A stretch of 64,000 nucleotides of DNA, taken from positions 62,001-126,000 of the forward strand of contig JAGWMZ010000007.1 of the NCBI GenBank assembly GCA_028871475.1. The letters run 5' to 3'. The DNA is from Sphingomonadales bacterium. Its GTDB lineage: Bacteria; Pseudomonadota; Alphaproteobacteria; Sphingomonadales; Sphingomonadaceae. Both the position numbers and the translations under genes were made by a program. Below are positions 25,204-34,234 of the stretch, one piece after another; position 1 is the first letter of the stretch; each line of letters starts with the position of its first letter. A model generated the notes under the pieces. It was not told where the DNA came from and made no database searches. It was given only the letters and a program-made list of their open reading frames with translations.

Positions 25204-26148
25204 ATGATCGATTTTCGCCGCCTCCGCTATTTCCTCGCCGTGGCCAATGCGCGCAGCTTCACCAAAGCCGCCGAAACGCTGCATATGGCCCAGCCGCCAC
25301 TGAGCAAGCGCATCCAGGAACTGGAAAGCGAGGTGGGCGCCCCGCTCTTTGATCGCGATGCCCGGCCGCTTGGCCTCACCCAGGCCGGGCGCCTGCTTTA
25401 CGATCAGGCCACGCAGGTCGAACAGCGCATGGACCAGATGTCGCAGATGATGCGGCAATTCGTGGCGGGAGAGCGGCGGCGGCTGGTGATTGGCCTGGTG
25501 CCTTCGGCCTTTCACGCGCAACTGCCCGCCATGATCCGCCACTATCGCAAGCTGGCGCCCGATGTTGAGATCTGCCTTGCGGAGATGACCGCGCTTGAGC
25601 AGATCACCGCACTCAAGGAAAAGCGCATCGATGTCGCCATGGGCCGCGTGCGGGTGGAAGATGCCAGCCTTGCCCGTGAGGTGCTGCGCGAGGAACCCAT
25701 GCTGCTGGCCCTGCCCGCCGATCATCCGCAGGCGCAGGAGGACGGCCCGGCCGATCTGCAGCTTCTGAACCACACTCCGCTCATCCTTTTCCCAAGGGGA
25801 CAGAGCCCGTCCTATGCGGATCTGATCCTCTCGCTCTGCCACGACCATGGGCTGACGCTGTGCCAGACGATCGAGGTGGGCGAGATGCAGACGGCCCTTA
25901 TTATGGTTGCGGCGGGCATGGGCGCCTGCCTCGTTCCTGAAGCCGCGCGGCTGATGGAGCGCCCGGAAATCCGTTTTCGCCCGGCACGGCAGGCCATGAC
26001 CATGCCGATCATCCTTTACCACCGCTTCGGCGACAATTCCTATGAATTGCAAATGATGTATCGCACCTGCGCCCAGCTTTACGAACAATGGGGCCACCAG
26101 ATACCCGATGTCCTGCGGGAAAAAATGGGCGTGAGCGAGACGGGCTGA
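25204..26148 (+). CDS. LysR-family regulator
   Basis: The 314-residue protein has the LysR N-terminal helix-turn-helix (FTKAAETLHMAQPPLSKRI, residues about 19-37, with ESEVGAPLFDRDARPLGLT after it) and a typical effector domain (VIGLVPSAFHAQLP). It resembles the BenM/CatR subgroup. The ATG at 25204 gives the normal length; the first chromosomal gene after the tRNA. The target is not evident, as the next genes are hypothetical. Confidence 0.92.
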   Translation: MIDFRRLRYFLAVANARSFTKAAETLHMAQPPLSKRIQELESEVGAPLFDRDARPLGLTQAGRLLYDQATQVEQRMDQMSQMMRQFVAGERRRLVIGLVPSAFHAQLPAMIRHYRKLAPDVEICLAEMTALEQITALKEKRIDVAMGRVRVEDASLAREVLREEPMLLALPADHPQAQEDGPADLQLLNHTPLILFPRGQSPSYADLILSLCHDHGLTLCQTIEVGEMQTALIMVAAGMGACLVPEAARLMERPEIRFRPARQAMTMPIILYHRFGDNSYELQMMYRTCAQLYEQWGHQIPDVLREKMGVSETG

Positions 26149-26249
26149 TATCCTTTTGGTATGAACAGCCGCACCAAACGGTCTTTGCGCCGAGCGGAAA
26201 ACGGGTTCATTTGCGGCGCCAGTTCAACACAGTCACTGGCACCCCCACC

Positions 26250-26546
26250 ATGGCAACGCATTACACCTCCGCCCATACTTCGCCCTCCACCAGGTTCCAC
26301 GCCGCGCCGCGCAAGGCGGCCCGCGCCATCGCCATTCCGGCGCGCGGACGCCAGCGAGGCCTGCAAAAGCTGCGCGACCGCCGCGAGGATCTGCTGCTGG
26401 CCGTGGTGGCGCTGCTGGCGGGCTCGGCGATCTTCAGCTTCGCGCTGCGGGTGTCGGAGGATTTCGTGCTGTCACTGATGGCGCCCATCTTCACCTATCT
26501 GCTGGTGGCCTCGCTGATCGCCGCCGGCACGACAAGGGGGCGCTGA
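26250..26546 (+). CDS. Hypothetical membrane protein, 98 aa
   Basis: I do not recognise this protein. A basic N-terminal half (RKAARAIAIPARGRQRGLQK) is followed by two hydrophobic helices (residues about 47-65 and 75-93). The ATG at 26250 is the only sensible start. The next gene starts 1 bp after its stop, so the pair is an operon. Function unknown. Confidence 0.6.
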   Translation: MATHYTSAHTSPSTRFHAAPRKAARAIAIPARGRQRGLQKLRDRREDLLLAVVALLAGSAIFSFALRVSEDFVLSLMAPIFTYLLVASLIAAGTTRGR

Positions 26547-26547
26547 C

Positions 26548-26934
26548 ATGTTCGACCTTTCCTCCGGCGACGGCTTCGAGCCTGACGACACCATCTGGGC
26601 TGACAGCACGCCTGCCGCGCCCTTTGCCCAGAGCCGTGAGCCCACTGGCGACCTCGATGATCTATCGCGCCGCGTGGTTCACCTTGCCCGCGCCGAAGCC
26701 CGGCGCAGCCGCCCGCAGAGCGGCGCGGGCGCATGGGTCCGCCGCCTGCTGCTGGGCGATGTCGAGCCGCCCCGCCCGCTGGCCAATCCGGTGCTCGAGA
26801 CGCTGCGCCGCTTCTGCATCAGTGTGCGCCTGGGCGAGGCGCAGAGTGAAGAGCTCGCGCAGACGCTGATGAGCAAGGGTCATTACGACAAGGCCCAGAT
26901 CACCACCGCGCGTCGCATGAGCTTGGCCGGATGA
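26548..26934 (+). CDS. Hypothetical protein, 128 aa
   Basis: Unrecognised soluble protein: acidic Pro-rich N-terminus (residues 1-36), then an Arg-rich helical part (RRVVHLARAEARRSR) and a C-terminal helix pair ending KGHYDKAQITTARRMSLAG. No cysteine cluster or membrane segment. It follows the membrane protein by one base and probably acts with it. Confidence 0.6.
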   Translation: MFDLSSGDGFEPDDTIWADSTPAAPFAQSREPTGDLDDLSRRVVHLARAEARRSRPQSGAGAWVRRLLLGDVEPPRPLANPVLETLRRFCISVRLGEAQSEELAQTLMSKGHYDKAQITTARRMSLAG

Positions 26935-27041
26935 CCCGTCCCACCCGGACCTAGCCGCCTGAGGGCCACCCCTTCCCCTTCCCGCCCCGGACGGCTATCC
27001 GCGCCCCGGCCCGCTTCCTGTCTGCGGGCCGGGGTGACGGC

Positions 27042-27962
27042 ATGATTGATCTCAACGATTTCGCCTTCTTTGCAGCCGTGGTCCAGCACGGCGGCTTTAC
27101 CGCTGCCGCCCGCGCCACCGGCATCGACAAGGCACGGCTGAGCCGCCATGTCGCCGCACTGGAGGAAAGGCTGGGCGCGCGCCTGCTGCAACGCACGACG
27201 CGCAATGTCTCACTCACCCAGGCCGGGCGCAGCGTGTATGAAAGTACGCAAGCCATGCTGGAAAGCGCGCAAAGCGCCTTTGATGGCGTGCTCGAACTGC
27301 GGCGCGAGCCCAGCGGCAGAGTGCGCATCGGCTGTTCGGTCATTCTGGCGCAGCATTATCTTGCGCCGCTGCTGCCGGCCTATATGGCCGCCCATCCCAA
27401 GGTCACTATCATTCTGGAGGCGACCGACCGGCCGCTGCACCCGCTCGAAGAGGCGCTGGACCTGATCCTGTGCCGCGACGATGAAATTCCCGATTCCACC
27501 AGCCTTGTCGCGCGCGAACTGGGCCGGGTGCGGCGCGGCGCCGTGGCCTCGCCCGCCTTTGTCGAGCGCCATGGCATGCCTGGTGAGCCGGGCGATCTGG
27601 CACAGCTTCCCACCATTGCCCGCCCCGGTGACATGCATGAGGATCACGCCCGCTGGGATCTGGTGCATGCCGGGCAGGAGACCCAGCGCGTCCTTGTCAC
27701 GCCGCGCCTTGTCACCGGCGATCTGCCGGTCCAGCTCGAAGCTGCCCGCTCCGGGCTTGGCGTGGCCCTGCTGGCGGCCCCACTTATCCGCGACAGTCTG
27801 GAACGGGGCGAGGTCATTCCCTTGCTGCCCGGATGGTACACGTCGGACTATCGGCTCTGCCTGGTCTATCCGACGCCGCGCGGCATGTTGCCTTCGGTCA
27901 GAAGTCTGGTCGATCACCTGCTGGCCAATGGCGCTGCAAGTCTGATCGGGGGCGCCGTCTGA
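27042..27962 (+). CDS. LysR-family regulator
   Basis: The 306-residue protein has the LysR helix-turn-helix (FTAAARATGIDKARLSRHVA, residues about 19-38, then ERLGARLLQRTTRNVSLTQ). The LLQRTTRNVSLT type end of the wing is typical of the AaeR/PecT-like branch. It is unrelated in detail to the LysR at 25204. It converges on the outer-membrane gene, with two GC-rich hairpins in between. Confidence 0.92.
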   Translation: MIDLNDFAFFAAVVQHGGFTAAARATGIDKARLSRHVAALEERLGARLLQRTTRNVSLTQAGRSVYESTQAMLESAQSAFDGVLELRREPSGRVRIGCSVILAQHYLAPLLPAYMAAHPKVTIILEATDRPLHPLEEALDLILCRDDEIPDSTSLVARELGRVRRGAVASPAFVERHGMPGEPGDLAQLPTIARPGDMHEDHARWDLVHAGQETQRVLVTPRLVTGDLPVQLEAARSGLGVALLAAPLIRDSLERGEVIPLLPGWYTSDYRLCLVYPTPRGMLPSVRSLVDHLLANGAASLIGGAV

Positions 27963-27989
27963 GGCAGGACGGCGCTGCGCAGACATGAC

Positions 27990-28053
27990 CATGCCCGGCG
28001 ACCGAAGTGCGCCGGGCATGGTCCCGGGGCCATGGCAAAGTGCCTGCCCCGGG
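27990..28053. terminator. Two GC-rich hairpins between convergent genes
   Basis: The first hairpin has a perfect 11-bp stem (CATGCCCGGCG / CGCCGGGCATG, 27990-28000 with 28010-28020, 9-nt loop). The second pairs CCCGGGGC (28023-28030) with GCCCCGGG (28046-28053). There is no T-run. They probably block read-through between the rightward lysR and the leftward outer-membrane gene. Confidence 0.55.
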
Positions 28054-28067
28054 GGCTGGTTCAGGGA

Positions 28068-28718
28068 TCAGAAGCGATAGGCCAGACCGGTCAGGATCTG
28101 ATGGCGATCGAATTTGCCATTGCCCTCGCTGAAGTCGGCATAGCGATATTCGATTCGCGCCGAGATATGGCTGGTCAACTTGCGCTCGACACCGCCGCCC
28201 AGCGTCCAGCCATCGCGGTCGTCCGAGGCGTGGATGGCACCGCCCGGCGCATTATAGACCGCATCGACCAGCGCATTGCTGTAACCGCCACGCACATAGA
28301 CCAGCGTGGCGGGCGTCACCAGATAGCCGGCGCGCAGCGAGAGATCGACCGAGCGCTTGGCGCGCATCGAGGTCAGGTCATTGCCAAAACGCGAGTCGAT
28401 CGGGAAGTTCAACTCGGCCTGGGCACCCACGACCACGCGGGGATAGACCTGCTTGTCATAGCCGGCAAAAATGCCCAGCGTGCCGGTATCACTCGTCTGG
28501 ACCAGCGGCGTGGTGCCAATGGCGGTGGCCGGGTTGCGCACGCTGTTTTCTTCCCAGCCGCCCTGCGCGCCGACGAAGGGACCGTCGAAAGCCGAGGGGC
28601 TGGTGGTCTGGGCATGGGCATTGACGGCAAAGCTCAAAGCCGCGGCGGTCAGGGCACCGGCAATGGATTTTGCGATAACAGTGCGGGGGGCGGTCTTGGC
28701 GTTAGAAATCGAAGTCAT
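28068..28718 (-). CDS. Outer-membrane beta-barrel protein
   Basis: The 216-residue protein has a signal peptide (cleavage after NAHA, residue about 34) and an OmpA-like/Omp25-like eight-strand barrel with alternating residues (FVGAQGGWEENS, LSLRAGYLVTPATLVYVRGG, ISARIEYRYADF) and a C-terminal Phe (LTGLAYRF), the usual barrel end signal. No peptidoglycan-binding domain is attached. The ATG at 28718 follows AAGGAGG. It is an exposed surface protein of unknown task. Confidence 0.85.
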   Translation of the reverse strand: MTSISNAKTAPRTVIAKSIAGALTAAALSFAVNAHAQTTSPSAFDGPFVGAQGGWEENSVRNPATAIGTTPLVQTSDTGTLGIFAGYDKQVYPRVVVGAQAELNFPIDSRFGNDLTSMRAKRSVDLSLRAGYLVTPATLVYVRGGYSNALVDAVYNAPGGAIHASDDRDGWTLGGGVERKLTSHISARIEYRYADFSEGNGKFDRHQILTGLAYRF

Positions 28719-29088
28719 TGTTGTCCTCCTTGCGCCCGCTGGTCCCTTGTTGGTGGCACACCGGTGATCTCCCACGGGGGAAGAAAATCACTGGAAGCCA
28801 GGATCTTGGCGGGTGTGGAGGCCAAATGGTCCTGAGAACGGCAATTGATAAGCGGGCAAAGACGCGAAGGATTGTTGTTGTGATACACCTAATTGCGACC
28901 ATTGTCCGACGTCGCCCGGGACGGGCGTTCATGCACATTGGGCGCATCCTTCACGATCCACCCCTCCCCAAAGTCCCGTGAATTTGCCAGAGCAGGTGGT
29001 GCATGCGGCAAGCTGTCGACCATGAGTCGCGCGGCCCCGTGGCACATCAGCCGGATGCCCCCATCCGCCCTTCAACAAGGACCACCCC
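28719..29088. other. 370-bp intergenic region
   Basis: This divergent gap separates the outer-membrane gene and the DUF1993 gene. It holds the ribosome binding site of each. The segment around 28870-28900 is AT-richer (GATTGTTGTTGTGATACACC) and could hold a promoter. I see no further gene, RNA or repeat; small frames in both strands have no ribosome binding site and poor codon pattern. Confidence 0.4.
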
Positions 29089-29592
29089 ATGTCTGATCTT
29101 TATGCGATGACCGTTCCTGTTTTCCTGCGCGCCTTTCGCAATCTGGACCATGTGCTGGCCAAGGCACAGGCCAGCGGCATCGACGAGCAGGATTTGTTCG
29201 GCGCACGGCTGATCGCGGATATGCTGCCGCTCAGCAAACAGGTGCAGATCGCATCGGACACGGCACGTTTCGCGGCGGTGCGCGTGGGGCTCGCCGCGCC
29301 TTCGGCCATGGCTGACGAGGAAACGACGCTGGATCAGTTGCGCGAGCGTGTCGCCAAAACGATCACCTATCTTGAAGGTGTCGATCGGGCCGGTTTTGCC
29401 GGGCGCGAGGATGCCGAGGTGATCCTCAAGCTGCCCAAGGGCGACCTGCATTTCACCGGGCTGAGCTATGTCACCGATTTTGCCCTGCCCAATTTCTTTT
29501 TCCACGTGACGATGGCCTATGCGCTGCTGCGCATGAAGGGCGTGCCGCTGGGCAAGATGGATTTTCTGGCCGGCTCCGACGCGCAGGGCTGA
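29089..29592 (+). CDS. DUF1993 family protein
   Basis: The 167-residue protein matches DUF1993: MTVPVFLRAFRNLDHVLAKA near the start, MLPLSKQVQIASDTA in the middle and a C-terminal FFFHVTMAYALLRMKGVPLG block with conserved His. The family has the DinB-like four-helix fold; no activity is established. A perfect hairpin follows the gene. Confidence 0.88.
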   Translation: MSDLYAMTVPVFLRAFRNLDHVLAKAQASGIDEQDLFGARLIADMLPLSKQVQIASDTARFAAVRVGLAAPSAMADEETTLDQLRERVAKTITYLEGVDRAGFAGREDAEVILKLPKGDLHFTGLSYVTDFALPNFFFHVTMAYALLRMKGVPLGKMDFLAGSDAQG

Positions 29593-29597
29593 CAGCC

Positions 29598-29633
29598 TGT
29601 CGCCCCCGCAGCGCCAAGGCTGCGGGGGCGACA
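29598..29633. terminator. Perfect 15-bp hairpin after the DUF1993 gene
   Basis: TGTCGCCCCCGCAGC (29598-29612) pairs fully with GCTGCGGGGGCGACA (29619-29633) around a 6-nt loop. There is no T-run, but the stem is strong enough to stop read-through into ribB. Confidence 0.6.
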
Positions 29634-29635
29634 GC

Positions 29636-29676
29636 TTCACTGTGAACATCCCACTTGCCGTCACATGATAATGTGA
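29636..29676 (+). promoter_or_regulatory. Two dyads upstream of the HTH-fused ribB
   Basis: TTCAC-T-GTGAA (29636-29646) and TCACAT-GATA-ATGTGA (29661-29676) are both perfect palindromes built on TCAC/GTGA halves. The second ends 13 bp before the ribB ATG, and TTGCCG at 29655-29660 could be a -35 with TACACC (29677-29682) as -10, placing the start of transcription near the ATG. An operator for the HTH domain of the same gene is possible. Confidence 0.5.
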
Positions 29677-29689
29677 TACACCGCCACGC

Positions 29690-30976
29690 ATGTCACAGAC
29701 CCTCATCGAACGCGTCCGCCGCCTCGTCAACGAAGGCGGCATGACCAAGTCCGGTCTTGCCCGTGCGGCAGGGCTTCACGCCAACACACTGCGCGACGTG
29801 GGAGAGGAAGGCTGGAACCCCACCGCCGAAACCCTCGCCAAGCTGGAACGCTTTCTCTCGGACAATGACGAGACGCCGGTGCTGGTCTCCATCGAGGAGA
29901 TCATCGAGGAAGCCCGCAACGGCCGCATGTACATTCTGGTCGACGACGAAGACCGCGAAAATGAGGGCGACCTCATCGTCCCCGCGCAAATGTGCACCCC
30001 TTCGGCCATCAACTTCATGGTCACCCATTGCCGCGGGCTGGTCTGCCTCGCCCTTTCCTCCGAACGCGTCGATGAATTGCAGCTTGAACCCATGCACCGG
30101 CGCAACCGCACGCCGCTGGGCACAGCCTTCACCGTCTCGATCGAGGCCAAGGAAGGCATCACCACCGGCATTTCCGCGCATGACCGCGCCCGCACCGTCT
30201 CGGTCGCCATCGATGGCAGCAAGGGGCCCGAGGATATCGTCAGCCCCGGCCATGTCTTCCCGCTGCGCGCGCGCCCCGGCGGCGTGCTGGTCCGCGCCGG
30301 CCATACCGAGGCCGCCGTCGACATCTCACGCCTGGCTGGCCTCAACCCCTCGGGCGTGATCTGCGAGATCATGCGCGAGGATGGCACCATGGCGCGCTTC
30401 GACGATTGCGTCGCCTTCGCCCGCCAGCATGGGCTGAAAATGGCCACGATCCGTGACCTCATCGCCTATCGCCGCAAGCATGACCGCATGGTCTCGCAAA
30501 AGAGCGAGGCCGCGTTCACCAGCCGTTTCGGCGGAGACTGGGTTGCCCGCGCCTATTTCAACAAGGCCACCGGCGAGGAAAACCTTGTGCTGCTCAAGGG
30601 CCGGATCGACCCGACCACCCCCACGCTGGTGCGCATGCATGCCACCTCGCTGTTTACCGACCTGCTGGGCGAGCACAGCGACCGTAGCGGACTGCTCCAC
30701 CGCTCGATGGAGATCATTGGCGAGGAAGGCAGCGGCGTGATCGTCTTCGTCAACCGCCCGAACAGCGACCTGTCCCGCGCCTTTGAACTGCGCCAGCAGG
30801 CCATGGCCGGCAATATGAAGCCCATTGAAGAGCTGCGCGATTATGGCGTAGGCGCGCAAATTCTCGCCGAACTGGGTATCCACCAGATCGTTCTGCTCAC
30901 CAACACCCATCACACGCTCGTCGCGCTGGAAGGCTATGGCCTCTCGATCACCGGCGAACGCCGTATCCAAGGATAA
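29690..30976 (+). CDS. ribB: HTH-RibB-RibX: 3,4-dihydroxy-2-butanone-4-phosphate synthase with extra domains
   Basis: The 428-residue protein has three parts. Residues about 15-57 form an XRE-like helix-turn-helix ([19 protein letters not shown]). Residues about 66-265 are Rib[15 protein letters not shown] with the acidic metal site, [11 protein letters not shown], and GHTEAAVDI. The last 150 residues resemble GTP cyclohydrolase II, but the zinc cysteines are gone ([18 protein letters not shown] where RibA has three Cys), so this is a RibX-type inactive domain. RibB makes the four-carbon unit of riboflavin; ribH follows by 5 bp. Confidence 0.93.
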   Translation: MSQTLIERVRRLVNEGGMTKSGLARAAGLHANTLRDVGEEGWNPTAETLAKLERFLSDNDETPVLVSIEEIIEEARNGRMYILVDDEDRENEGDLIVPAQMCTPSAINFMVTHCRGLVCLALSSERVDELQLEPMHRRNRTPLGTAFTVSIEAKEGITTGISAHDRARTVSVAIDGSKGPEDIVSPGHVFPLRARPGGVLVRAGHTEAAVDISRLAGLNPSGVICEIMREDGTMARFDDCVAFARQHGLKMATIRDLIAYRRKHDRMVSQKSEAAFTSRFGGDWVARAYFNKATGEENLVLLKGRIDPTTPTLVRMHATSLFTDLLGEHSDRSGLLHRSMEIIGEEGSGVIVFVNRPNSDLSRAFELRQQAMAGNMKPIEELRDYGVGAQILAELGIHQIVLLTNTHHTLVALEGYGLSITGERRIQG

Positions 30977-30981
30977 TCCCC

Positions 30982-31404
30982 ATGGCCAAGTTCCTCATCG
31001 TCGAAGCCCGCTTTTACGATCACCTCAATGACCAGCTCATCGCCGGGGCCAAGGCCGCGCTGAAGGCGGCCGGCCACAAAAGCGAAGTCATCACCGTGCC
31101 CGGCGCGCTGGAAATCCCCGCCGCCATCGCCCTTGCCGACTCGACCGGCGAGTATGACGGCTATGTCGCCATCGGCGTGGTGATCCGGGGCGAAACCTAT
31201 CACTTCGAGATCGTGGCAGGCGAAAGCGCGCGCGGCATCATGGCGCTTTCCATGGATGGCCTGCCGATCGGCAATGGCATTCTCACCGTGGAGAACGAAG
31301 AACAGGCGCTGGTGCGCGCCGACCCGGCCCAGAAAGACAAAGGTGGCGAGGCAGCCAAGGCGGCTGTTGCGTTGTATGATCTGAAAGAGAAGTTCGGGGC
31401 TTAA
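30982..31404 (+). CDS. ribH: 6,7-dimethyl-8-ribityllumazine synthase
   Basis: The 140-residue protein is Rib[20 protein letters not shown] (about residues 34-52) and [21 protein letters not shown] (about 65-85) with the catalytic His, and [17 protein letters not shown]. It joins the RibB product with the pyrimidine intermediate to give the last riboflavin precursor. It lies 5 bp after ribB, an obvious operon. Confidence 0.96.
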   Translation: MAKFLIVEARFYDHLNDQLIAGAKAALKAAGHKSEVITVPGALEIPAAIALADSTGEYDGYVAIGVVIRGETYHFEIVAGESARGIMALSMDGLPIGNGILTVENEEQALVRADPAQKDKGGEAAKAAVALYDLKEKFGA

Positions 31405-31417
31405 GAAGAAGGGAAAG

Positions 31418-31555
31418 TGCGAGGGCCATCGCCCTCGCGCTCCCCTTAGTTTGGCTAAGACAGTGGCGCCCCATCGTCGCGCCAGCATCGCCTAGCCGCA
31501 GGCATTTATCCTCACAGCGCAGCGTTTGTGTTTCCAGCCTGCGGCGCGGTGAGGT
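31418..31555. repeat. Dispersed intergenic element, copy A (right arm lost or diverged)
   Basis: The left arm (31418-31447, TGCGAGGGCCATCGCCCTCG and on) is the same as in copies B and C, with one extra C. The following core is close to copy C: GTGGCGCC, GCCAGCATCG, GTTTGTGTTTCC, and the inner arms GCCGCAGGC (31495-31503) and GCCTGCGGC (31537-31545). The outer right arm found in the other copies is missing. It sits between convergent ribH and the M13 peptidase gene. Confidence 0.85.
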
Positions 31556-31609
31556 CGAGCACTATCGGCCGTGTGCCTCCGCCCTTTCGTCGGGAGACGT
31601 AAAGGGGGT

Positions 31610-31631
31610 GCAGGGGGCGATGACCCCCTGC
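31610..31631. terminator. GC-rich hairpin between ribH and the M13 peptidase gene
   Basis: GCAGGGGG (31610-31617) pairs with CCCCCTGC (31624-31631) around CGATGA. On the minus strand it is followed by a C-rich stretch and TTT. It lies 20 bp after the M13 peptidase stop codon, so it probably ends that leftward transcript. Confidence 0.5.
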
Positions 31632-31650
31632 TTTCACACTCCTCTTAACA

Positions 31651-33792
31651 TCACCAAATTTTCGCCCGCTTCTCTGGCGGCAGATAGAGCTTGTCACCCG
31701 GCTTCACGCCAAAGGCCGCATACCACGCATCCAGATTGCGCACCGTCAGTGCGCGATATTGCCCCGGTGCATGGCCGTTGGTGGCGATGATCTGACGCAT
31801 GGCCGCCTCGCGATACTTCTCCGCCCAGCTCTGCGCGAAGGCGAGGAAGAAGCGCTGGTCGCCCGTCATGCCATCGATCACCGGTGCCGGCTTGCCATGG
31901 AGCGAAGCGTGATAGGCATCAAGCGAGGCGGCAAGGCCAGCCACATCGGCAATGTTCTCGCTCAGCGTCAGTTCGCCCTTCACGTGAAGACCGGGATAGG
32001 GCTCATAGGCGTCGAACTCCTGCGCCAGCAGCTTGCCAGCCGCTTCGAAGCGCTTGAGGTCCTCGGGCGTCCACCAGTTGCGCAGCGCGCCGGTGGAATC
32101 GAAGGCCGCACCCTGATTGTCGAAACTGTGGCTGATTTCGTGGCCGATCACCGCGCCCACCGCGCCATAGTTGAAGGCAGCGTCGGCTGCCGGATCGAAG
32201 AAGGGCTTTTGCAGGATGGCGGCGGGGAAGTTCAGCGCGTTCTGCACCGGCAGGTTGAGCGCGTTCACCGTCTGCGCCGTCAGCCACCATTCGCCGCGAT
32301 CCTGAGGCTTGCCCAGCTTGGCCAATTGGTGAGCAGTGTCGAACTTGCTGGCGGCCACGGCATTGGCATAGGCCTCGCCCGGCACGATGGTCAGCGGCGC
32401 ATAATCCGTCCATGTGTCGGGATAACCAATGCCGACGATGATGCCCTGCACCTTCTTGATGGCCTCGGCCTTGGTCGAGGGCGCCATCCAGTCGAGCCCC
32501 TGAATGCGCGTGGCAAAGGCGGCCTTGATGTTGGCGACCATCCCTTGAATGCGCGTCTTGGAAGAGGCGGGGAAGTAATGCTCGACATAGAGCCGGGCCA
32601 TGGCATCGCCCAGTGCGCCATTCACCGAGGCAATGGCGCGTTTGTCACGCGGGCGCGGTTGAGCGACGCCGGACAACGCCGTACTGTAGAAGGCAAAGCG
32701 GTCGCTATCGAGTTTTGAGGGCAGCACGCTGGCGTATTGACTGACCTGATGGAAAGCGAGCCAGTCCTTCCAGACATCAATCGGCTCGCTGGCAACCAGC
32801 GCGGCCAGCTTGGGGATGGCCTTGTCATGATAGGCGGCGAAATCGCCCTTCCAATTGAGATGCGCGCCCGTCAGCATGGCGTCCCAATCGATACCGGGCG
32901 CCTTTTGCGCCAGTTCGGCGCGGGTCCACAGCGTGTTGGCGTGCTGGAAATCCTCGCTTTCCTCGCGGCTTTCATGCGCTTGGGCGATCTTGAGTTCAAG
33001 GTCATAGATCTTGCCCGCACGCTCCGGCGCGTCGGCGCCAGCCAGGCCTGCGTCGGTCAGGATCGTGGCAATATAGGCGCGATACTTGCCCTGCAGCGCC
33101 ACCATCTTGGGGTCGGTGGAGAGATAATAGTCACGCTCGGGCATGCCGAGGCCACCCTGCATGATATAGGGCACCACCTCCCCGCCCTTGAGTGCCTGAG
33201 TGATGAACAGGCCGAAAAGGTTTTCGGTGTGATAATTGGTGGCATTGAGCGGATCGGTGTCGGCGCGCAGATTTTCGCCCAGCACGCGCGACAGATCGGT
33301 GCGGGTCTTGATCGCGGCGAAACGCGCCAGATCCGCCTGAACTGGGGCCATGCCCTTGGCGTCGATGGCGGCCGTGTCGAGATAGGCACGGTAATAGTCG
33401 CGGATCTTCTGCGCATCGCTGCCCGGCGCCGGGCTGGAGGCAAGAATGCCGGTGATCAGCGTGTTGAGTTGAGCCTCGGTGGTGTTGAAAGCGACAAGGA
33501 AGCTGCCGACCGAGGCGCGATCGGCGGGAATCTCGGTGCGCTTCAACCAGGCGCCATTGGCATAGGTGTAGAAATCATCGCCCGGCTTGGCTGACTTGTC
33601 CATGTTGGCGATCTGAATACCCGCATCACCCGTAGCCTTTGCAGCGGCGACGGGGACGGCGCGCTTAACCACCGGCCTGGCATTGAGCGCCCCGGCACTC
33701 ACGGCCAGCGCCATCGCCAACATCGGCGTGGCCAGAGCCCGGGCGACCCGCAGCCGGCGTCGATCTGCAACGCCTTGATATGCCTGCTCCAT
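31651..33792 (-). CDS. M13 family metallopeptidase (neprilysin/PepO type)
   Basis: The 713-residue protein has a signal peptide (cleavage near ALNA, residue about 38) and an M13 domain: GDDFYTYANGAWLKRTEIPA near the start, the zinc motif GHEISHSFDNQG (His-Glu-x-x-His) and ENIADVAGL supplying the third ligand. A C-terminal AFGVKPGDKLYLPPEKRAKIW closes the fold. It is a periplasmic zinc endopeptidase. The ATG at 33792 follows AAGGAC; the frame is open further but without signal. Confidence 0.94.
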   Translation of the reverse strand: MEQAYQGVADRRRLRVARALATPMLAMALAVSAGALNARPVVKRAVPVAAAKATGDAGIQIANMDKSAKPGDDFYTYANGAWLKRTEIPADRASVGSFLVAFNTTEAQLNTLITGILASSPAPGSDAQKIRDYYRAYLDTAAIDAKGMAPVQADLARFAAIKTRTDLSRVLGENLRADTDPLNATNYHTENLFGLFITQALKGGEVVPYIMQGGLGMPERDYYLSTDPKMVALQGKYRAYIATILTDAGLAGADAPERAGKIYDLELKIAQAHESREESEDFQHANTLWTRAELAQKAPGIDWDAMLTGAHLNWKGDFAAYHDKAIPKLAALVASEPIDVWKDWLAFHQVSQYASVLPSKLDSDRFAFYSTALSGVAQPRPRDKRAIASVNGALGDAMARLYVEHYFPASSKTRIQGMVANIKAAFATRIQGLDWMAPSTKAEAIKKVQGIIVGIGYPDTWTDYAPLTIVPGEAYANAVAASKFDTAHQLAKLGKPQDRGEWWLTAQTVNALNLPVQNALNFPAAILQKPFFDPAADAAFNYGAVGAVIGHEISHSFDNQGAAFDSTGALRNWWTPEDLKRFEAAGKLLAQEFDAYEPYPGLHVKGELTLSENIADVAGLAASLDAYHASLHGKPAPVIDGMTGDQRFFLAFAQSWAEKYREAAMRQIIATNGHAPGQYRALTVRNLDAWYAAFGVKPGDKLYLPPEKRAKIW

Positions 33793-34051
33793 TTCAGAAC
33801 GTCCTTTCAAACAAAGCCCAGGCGCGCGAAGCGCCAAAACCGTAACGCGGGGGCCGCCTGGCCCTCTCTGCCTCCGGCAACGAATGGGCGGCATCCTAGG
33901 CACTTGTTTTCGGGGCGCAATCCACAGCTTCCTGACATCTGTGTAAAAAGCGCCGTCATCGTGGCCTGCAAAATCCTGTGGATTCATCAAAGTTTTTTAC
34001 TAGAACATTATACCTAATTATCGGCCGCAACCCCCATGCAGGTAATCGTTT
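33793..34051. other. AT-rich stretch upstream of the M13 peptidase gene
   Basis: The part near 33960-34020 (TTTTTTACTAGAACATTATAC) is clearly AT-richer than its neighbours. This is the likely promoter area for the divergent peptidase and small helical gene. No gene is supported here. Confidence 0.4.
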
Positions 34052-34234
34052 ATGTTCAGCAACATGCACTTTCCTGACAAAAGGCACCCAACGGATTCTT
34101 GCGAATCCGCCCACCATGTGTATGATCTTCTTAAATATTGCCTGACAAAACTTGATATGCTTGACGACTCGATCGCTGCAGCACATCTTTCTGCTTGTCT
34201 CGAAACCTTGAAACAAAGCCTCATGGCGCGTTGA
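34052..34234 (+). CDS. Small helical protein, 60 aa
   Basis: The 60-residue frame reads MFSNMHFPDKRHPTDSCES, then two helices (VYDLLKYCLTKLDMLDDSI and AAHLSACLETLKQSL). It resembles small sphingomonad proteins with the pattern LDxxx-hAAAxLxxALDxL whose function I do not know. Lower GC than the surroundings, so either a recent arrival or an AT-rich island. An ATG four codons downstream is an alternative start. Confidence 0.5.
   Translation: MFSNMHFPDKRHPTDSCESAHHVYDLLKYCLTKLDMLDDSIAAAHLSACLETLKQSLMAR

Noticed and set aside
29593..29689. FMN riboswitch before ribB
   Set aside because: The gap is only about 100 bp and holds one simple hairpin and dyads; none of the conserved FMN-riboswitch stems is seen.
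31512..31697. Minus-strand 61-codon frame between ribH and the M13 peptidase gene
   Set aside because: It reads through repeat copy A and the GC-rich hairpin and overlaps the peptidase gene end; the peptide is typical of translated intergenic repeats.
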